64,000 bases of DNA from Castor canadensis (lineage: Eukaryota > Chordata > Mammalia > Rodentia > Castoridae). Location: the NCBI RefSeq assembly GCF_047511655.1, contig NC_133395.1:73379910-73443909 (forward strand), written 5' to 3'. The notes beneath the pieces were generated by a model, which saw only the letters and a program-made list of their open reading frames with translations, ran no database searches and was not told the DNA's origin. Within the stretch, counting starts at the first letter, position 1; the number at the start of each line of letters is the position of its first letter. This document shows positions 58,171 to 64,000 of the stretch, one piece after another. Position numbers and translations under genes: made by a program.

Positions 58171-58547
58171 GTAGTACAGCTAAGTAAGTATATATAACTC
58201 AGTAGGTGATACAACTTCAAACCAACTTTTAAAGTTTTAAGAGCCAAAGTTGGAACCACTCTGCTACGTAAATGAAACAGTTAGTAGGTTAGCATTACAC
58301 AGGCTTTACTAAAACTCAAACTTTTAACAGTAATTTCTCAATTACATTAATAACCTCTAAAAACACATTGAGAGTCTCAAACTGTGACTTCTTAGAACAC
58401 ATTTACAGGTATCAGGAGTCAAACCATACTCCCCCCAAACACTACAGAAAAATGTCTAATTATTAGCATGCCAGAACTATTACAGATTGAACACTCGTAA
58501 AACAAAGAATTGGCAAACCAAAAGGTAAAAAAAGAAAAAAAGCTTAC

Positions 58548-61500
58548 CAATTGAATCAAGGGCAACTCCTCTTTTTTTCCTATTTCTTGAATTTAGCAAA
58601 ACCATTTCCTCATTTTTTGGGTATGCAAACAATGAGTGTTTGGCATGAGTTGGTTGTTCAGGATCTGTCAGCTCGCCATCTTCCATAAAAGCTTTGGCAA
58701 TCTCCACTGCTTCTATTTCAAAACAGTTTTCTGGATCTCTGGAGTAAGCAGAACATACTTCTGCATTTGTTTTCATAGGAACATGAGAAAAAGTTTCAGT
58801 TTTACCAATTTTCATGTTTTTAGGTAAAGCTTGTTCTTTTCCCAAAACAGCAGTGTTCTCAACAAGTGACACTTTGTTTCCTAGTGTCAACTGTTGGTCT
58901 TGCTTAAACTGAGACAGACATGGAGAAATTTTAGAGTGATTATCTTCTGAAGAACCACTTTCAATACTAGAGTTAGCTGACAATTTAAATTCATGATTGT
59001 ACACCTTTTGGATTTTAGAGTTTACAGAGCGTTCTGGAGCTTTCTCATCACCACAAGTAAGTATTTTTGATACATCTTGTCTGGATGTAGGTGAATGCTG
59101 GTGAGTATGTCCAGCTTTGATTGAGTCAAATTCCTCAAACATTCCCTTAACTTTGTGTAAGGCACTTTCTGAAATTGTAACCTGTTTTCCACTTGCTGTA
59201 TTAAATCCAAAGAAAGCAGATGAATTTACATTATATGAAAAGGTTTTTTGGGGTGACAGTACATTCTGAGGGGTATGCACCATAGTATTTTCTTCTCTTG
59301 TGAATTGCTTGGAATGCTCATTATTAAGTGATACTGCGGAAGAGCGCTGCTTAGCACTATCTTCTATCTCAGAAAACACCTGTCTTGCCTTTTGTAATGA
59401 AGCATCTGATACTTGGACAGATTTTCCACTTGCTGTGCTAAAAATCCCATAAGCATTTGTAGATGAGATTGACTGGGGAAAGTCCCCTATATTAAATTTA
59501 CGTTTATCAGATGTTTTCAAACCAACATGACAAAGTGGTATTTCAGAATCTTTCTCCCGTCCAGATGTACTTTGGTTATGCTGCAAAATTTGTTTACTTT
59601 GAATGTCAGCAAGAACCTTATGTGAATCTGTACATTCTTCATCATCAGAGTTCGGGATATCAATATCCTCTGAATTATCCAATACTTCACCTGCCACAAT
59701 TGTCTGACAAGTACCTGATCTACTCTTAGCACTTTGCTTGATTACCTTATTGCAGTTGCCTGTCAATGTCTCTTCCACTTTTTTTGTTTCATGTGAAATA
59801 TCACTGGTTATACTGAATGCAGGTGACCCTATCTCAAAATTATTTGAATCAGGTATGCCCAAGTCAATGGCTGTATTTTTGTGTAATGAAGAGTTAGTCA
59901 CAAGTTTCTGAACACAAATATCTTCATTTACAGTTTGTGGGTATGTACTTGCTTCTCTCACAGTAGATACTTCAGAAATACTAGTGTTTTTGTCATCGAC
60001 CTTCTCCATGACTGCCTCAATGCCAGAATCAATTTTATTTTTTGAGAAATACCCTGAATCATCATATGCATCATTGGAATGACAAAAATCAAAATGGTAT
60101 GAGTAGCTGTTACACATGTTATGGTTACTTAAATAAGTCGAATTTTGCTTTTCAGAAAGATGAGTTTTGTCATTTTCAGTTATGATACTATTTGAACTAT
60201 TTTCATATGAAAGATTTTGTACACAATCCTCAGGATATTCCTTTATACAAACAACCTTGGTGGTATTCGTTTTCTCTGGTTTATTATCTAATTCTTCTGT
60301 AAACAATTGTTTTGCTTTAGCAAATGAAGCCTGACTCACAGAAATTTTTCTACCATGTCCTGTGTAAAATCCTAAAGCTGAATCTTCAATGGCTGAATAA
60401 GGGGACTGATTTATGCAACAAGCTGTAGAACTTTTTGCTATTTCTTTCTCTAAATTTTCATGTACTTTAAATTTCAAGATACTGTTTGATGTTTTGAGAT
60501 TTTCAGTTTGTCTATATAAATTATCACTTAACCTGGGTTGCACCTCAGTATCCCTATAAACAAAATTTTTCTCATTATCATCTGAGATTTTCATTTCTTT
60601 ACACTTTGGGACAGTTATTTCAATTCTCTCACACAGTAATTCAAGACCTTCTCTATAGTCCTCTCTGTCCTTTAGGGTCTTTGTCCCTTGAAAACTAAAG
60701 TTGGTGATTTTACTAACATGTTCTTTCTCAACAAAAAGATTTTTCACTTTGTCCAAAGATTCCTTGGCAATTTTTACTTTCTTCCCACTAGCTGTATGAA
60801 AACTCAATAGAGTAGTTTCTTTACTCTTTCTTATTTCACATTTGGGTTGTTGCTGGATAGTCAGTAATTGATTTTCAATACCAATTGGGATATGTTCTTC
60901 CAATATTTTGTTTTTAACCAAGTCTGTTTCCTCATGACTTGAAAAGTCTATTTTGTTCTTTATTACACCAGATAGTAATTTAGAATTAATGGAATCTGAA
61001 AAGTCACTTGGCTCTTCTGGTTTTTTATCAAAGAAATTTATAACTTTACTAAATGACTCAATGGAGACACTATTATTTTTTCCACTTGCAGTCTGAAAGA
61101 ATGTACCAAAATTTTTAATGTTTTGCTCCATTTCACCTATAGTTAACTGTTCTTTATTGGAAGAATCAATATGACATGTTTCTTCATCTTTCACAACTTC
61201 CAAACAAGTTAAATCTGACAAACTTTCTTTAAGTTGTGTGCTTCTCTGCTTTATAAACTGGCTAGATGATTTAAGATACATATTATGCATATCAGTATAT
61301 GACAAGTAACTTTCATTGTTATAAACTGTATCATTTTTACTTGAATCACTGCTATCAGATTCTTCTGATATACAAATCTCTCTTCTGACATCAGGACATT
61401 TCTTATCTTCACTTTCTGTATTTTCCATGTACTTTTCAGGATTTTCTTCACCAAAACAACCAGAAGTAATTTCAATATTATTTTGTAATATTAGTTGGCA

Positions 61501-63419
61501 TTCATTATTTTTCTCATTTAAATTTTTACTAGTGTTTTGATATTTTATCTTATGCATTGAAACAGAATGACATTTACTTGAAGAAAAACTTCTTGTATCT
61601 ACTTCTGCATAAGTCTCCTCACTAATATTCTCAATGTCCCTGAACAGTTTCACAGCTTTTTGCAGAGCTTCAGTAGAAACATTCAGTTTTGTGCCAAGAG
61701 CAGAATAAAAGCCTGCAAACTCCACTTCATTTTCAGATGTAGTTTTGTTACACTTCTTTTTGAACAAGCAAGCAAACTTTTGTTTAACTCCAACTGCATC
61801 TTCAAATTTCTCTCTGCTACCTACCTGACCTATAGATGAGGCATCACTTCTTGTGAGGTGAAGATTAATGTCTTTCCATTTTTCAGAAGTGGTATTTAAG
61901 ATAACTTTCTGGTTTCCAGGCACTTCAAATGTATTTTTCTGTATGATCTGGCTTGGCTTTCTAAACTGTGTAAATTCAAACTGACTTCCTGACTCTTCTA
62001 ATATAGTAGAAAGTTCTGTAATTTCGGCCTTTTGGCTAGGTGTTAAATTATGGCTTGAATTAAAATTCTGCTTTAAAGATGACATCTGAGGGGTTCTGTA
62101 ATTTTCATGATCAGAAATAAATGTGCTATTGTGCACACATGGAGATACAGTATTAACTGACTGCGAATCAAGTTTGCTGAGTTTCTTTGGATTATCTAAC
62201 GATGAGGTATTTATAATTTCAAAACAAGCTAAATTAATAGGATATTGTTCTTCAATATCTTTGAAGAGCATTTTGCTTTTCTTAATATTATGTTCAGAGA
62301 GTTTTATTTCTTTATTGGAAGCTGTTCTGAAGCTACCTCCAAAACTGCAATTTGAAACTGTATCTAAAAGCACTGACCATTTGTTTGCATAATCATTATT
62401 TCTGTTTGACTTCGCATCCAAAGAGGTATCCGCGTTTAAATCCTGACTTGTAGTTAATTTTAGATTCTGCTTTACACTATTTCTGTTCTCTTTTATAAGA
62501 TCGTGGACTACATCTGATGAGTCAAAATCTTCTGTAATCAACAGTTGAGCTTCTTGTTCATCGTGTGTATCTAGTGCCATGGTAGCTTCTACACAACTGA
62601 GGCCTGCTTCATGAGATTCCTTAGTATTTCCTAAAACGGGATTATTCCTTTCTTTAGTTGTTTGAAACACAAAATGATTCTCATTGTCTGGAAAAAGTTC
62701 TTCAGCTATTTTTGAAATTAGAGTAGTTACTTCTTGGTCTTTTTGGATTGCTATTGGATTTGAATTTTGGATGAACTGCAACTTCATTGACGGTGATGCT
62801 GCTGTTATGTGTTTTTCAGGTGGCAAAAGCTCAGTTTTTTTAGAATTCTCATTTAAAACACATACTTCTTGAATTTTTTCCAAGGGAATGTTTTTGGTTA
62901 ATTTAACACCAGCTTTGCCATTCTTAAATTTTAATTTCTTTGACATTTTATATGATTCTTTTCCTCTACAAATCACAGCTGAATTTGACGGAGGATATTT
63001 GGAGCTGGGAGATAACATAAGAATCCTGGTATTATCATGATCATCTAAAAAGATTTTTTGTGATTCAGAATGAACACTGCTATGCTCCACTTTTAAATGT
63101 TGTGCTTCAGAGCAACATGATGCAACCAAGACCTTTTCTTTTACATCTGAGACTTGTGGGCTTTTTGGATCATCTTCATATTGTCTTTCCTGTAGGCATG
63201 ACAGAAAATCAGTTTTTACGGTTATAAGTGATTGTAGTTTTTCTTTATTAATTTTTGCATCTTCATAATTAAGATCCTGAGGTATTATTACATTAGCATA
63301 ACTACTTTCACTATTGGAACATTTCCTCAGAATGGTCCCAAAAGAGTTGGTTATGGACAAAGTTGGTTCTTCAGCATCATTTTGTAAACAGTTTCTTTTG
63401 ACAGAAGAATGCAATAAAC
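58548..63419 (-). CDS. BRCA2: BRCA2 exon 11 (BRC-repeat exon)
   Basis: 4872 bp against 4932 in human; the difference is a multiple of three. Acceptor TGTTTAG before 63419, donor AATTG|GTAAGC after 58548. The reading frame is open throughout (about 1624 codons), starting [20 protein letters not shown] and ending [17 protein letters not shown]. It carries eight BRC repeats that bind and load RAD51. The frame is open a little way into both introns, but the apparent Met at 63471 is intronic and is not a start codon. The 5' coding exons lie beyond the window. Confidence 0.98.
59126..59230 (-). repeat. BRCA2: BRC repeat 8
   Basis: FNTA (59194-59205) in place of the human [23 protein letters not shown] follows and the distal F(E)EF is kept. 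RAD51-binding Phe and Ala conserved. Confidence 0.9.
59361..59457 (-). repeat. BRCA2: BRC repeat 7
   Basis: FSTA (59431-59442), [19 protein letters not shown]; nearly identical to human. Confidence 0.93.
59765..59838 (-). repeat. BRCA2: BRC repeat 6, degenerate
   Basis: Only [19 protein letters not shown] remains. FSIT (59807-59818) replaces FxxA, and the GKxVxV segment found after it in other repeats is deleted. The distal LF-type contact is LTG. RAD51 binding by this unit is doubtful. Confidence 0.85.
60290..60390 (-). repeat. BRCA2: BRC repeat 5
   Basis: FYTG (60358-60369): the Ala of FxxA is Gly (human has FYTS). [17 protein letters not shown] gives a better distal LF motif than the human repeat. 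Confidence 0.88.
60730..60822 (-). repeat. BRCA2: BRC repeat 4
   Basis: FHTA (60790-60801) and [19 protein letters not shown], matching the human repeat with the strongest RAD51 binding. One change just before the motif (LLSF instead of LLGF). Confidence 0.94.
61012..61113 (-). repeat. BRCA2: BRC repeat 3
   Basis: FQTA (61087-61098), [19 protein letters not shown]. Confidence 0.92.
61629..61725 (-). repeat. BRCA2: BRC repeat 2
   Basis: FYSA (61699-61710), then [19 protein letters not shown]. Confidence 0.93.
62242..62358 (-). repeat. BRCA2: BRC repeat 1
   Basis: FRTA (62320-62331), [19 protein letters not shown], then KDIEEQYP; almost identical to human. Confidence 0.94.
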
Positions 63420-63671
63420 CTAAACATAAGAATACAAAGTGACAAAATAAAGTTAAAGTACTATCAAACATTAACTATTTTTTTTACTAAGTTAAAAAGT
63501 TAGTATTTAAACAAGAATTACACGAAAAGCAAAAAGCGAATACCAGATTTGAAACAGAATGCGAAACAATCTCTATTGTGAAGTCATTAAATTTTCTAGC
63601 TAAACATAAGTGGGGCCTAGGATTTTTTTTTTAAAATAATATATACCAACAATCAAAATTAGTATCTAGTT

Positions 63672-63780
63672 CAGCTGGCGAAATGGCTCAAGAGGTAAGA
63701 GTGCCTGCCTAGCAAGGATAAGGCCCTGAGTTTGAACCCCAGTGACACACACACACACACACACACACATACACACAAAT
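63672..63780 (+). repeat. ID-type SINE with (CA)n tail
   Basis: AAATGGCTCAAGAGGTAAGAG ... GTTTGAACCCCAGTG, running into a CA microsatellite (about 63747-63776). Confidence 0.85.
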
Positions 63781-63879
63781 AGTATCTGGTTTAAGGAAAT
63801 AGCTAGCTACTACAAATAAAACTCAAATTTCCAAAAAATCTTAATTTGTACTGGAAAATAAAATTAGAAGAAATTCATT

Positions 63880-64000
63880 GCTGCCAGGCACTGGTGGCTC
63901 ATGCCTGTAATACTAGCTACTACTCAGGAGTAGCTACTGATCAGGAGGATCACAGTTCAAGGCCAGACTGGCCAAACAGTTCGTGAGACTCTATCTCCAT
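63880..64000 (+). repeat. Composite B1/ID-type SINE, cut by window end
   Basis: CACTGGTGGCTCATGCCTG ... with a small internal duplication CTACTACTCAGGAGTAGCTA. Confidence 0.8.

Larger units (their letters stand above)
63420..64000 (-). other. BRCA2: BRCA2 intron 10, 3' part
   Basis: Ends with the acceptor TTATGTTTAG at exon 11. It holds an ID SINE (63672-63745), a CA repeat and a composite SINE cut by the window end. Exon 10 is not in the window. Confidence 0.85.

Noticed and set aside
58480-58547. Coding extension past exon 11's donor
   Set aside because: The residues after the GT donor match intron, and exon 12 continues the protein.
63420-63471. Met-initiated start for the 1663-codon minus-strand frame
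   Set aside because: The frame runs open into intron 10; exon 11 starts at 63419 after a good AG acceptor, and the true BRCA2 start codon is in exon 2, outside the window.

Overview
The window is mammalian nuclear DNA, and almost certainly from a rodent. It carries the 3' two thirds of a BRCA2 orthologue on the minus strand, with human-like exon boundaries. The introns are filled with dozens of ID/B1-type SINEs (a tRNA-like monomer reading 'gtggctcaagtggtagag', alone or fused to a B1/Alu-like body 'ggctcatgcctgtaatcc'), together with old MIR, L2, HAL1-like and L1 remnants. This SINE style fits the squirrel/beaver/kangaroo-rat side of rodents rather than mouse; a beaver-like animal is my best guess, and that is inference.

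Region 1 (1-14042) is a cluster of decayed endogenous retroviruses on the plus strand. Provirus A (class I, gamma-like) has gag from about 1011 and protease up to 2946, then continues at 6394 with reverse transcriptase and RNase H, a transmembrane-envelope remnant and a 3' LTR (about 8635-9010). Provirus B sits inside A's pol at 2947-6393, flanked by a 5-bp target duplication (AATAT). It has a 640-bp 5' LTR, a primer-binding site best matching tRNA-Ser, broken gag and protease, and half of an RT, but no 3' LTR. Provirus C (about 9070-14042) has nucleocapsid, protease, partial RT/RNase H, integrase, envelope, polypurine tract and a 407-bp 3' LTR. All are broken by stops, frameshifts and deletions.

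Region 2 (15962-63419, minus strand) is BRCA2 exons 27 to 11 (human numbering). I placed all 17 exons with splice sites. Thirteen match the human exon lengths as I recall them; exon 11 (4872 bp) and the exon 27 coding part are shorter, and exons 16 and 21 have each lost one codon. Frame is kept throughout. The coding part here is about 2756 codons: eight BRC repeats (the sixth degenerate), the PhePP/DMC1 motif, the helical-OB1-OB2/Tower-OB3 DNA-binding domain and the C-terminal RAD51 site. Intron 17 starts with GC instead of GT. Exons 1-10 and the promoter lie beyond 64000.

Inserted in the introns are an ARF3-type processed pseudogene (about 33797-35692) that is itself split by a SINE, a solo LTR (42151-42590), a 5'-truncated L1 very close to exon 15, a MER2/Tigger-like DNA transposon, and a diverged 240-bp direct duplication (46018-46257 and 49864-50103) whose second copy abuts a perfect 38-bp palindrome. 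I found no other protein-coding gene, no true tRNA or rRNA gene, and no CRISPR. Apart from the retroviruses, BRCA2 is the only gene system here.
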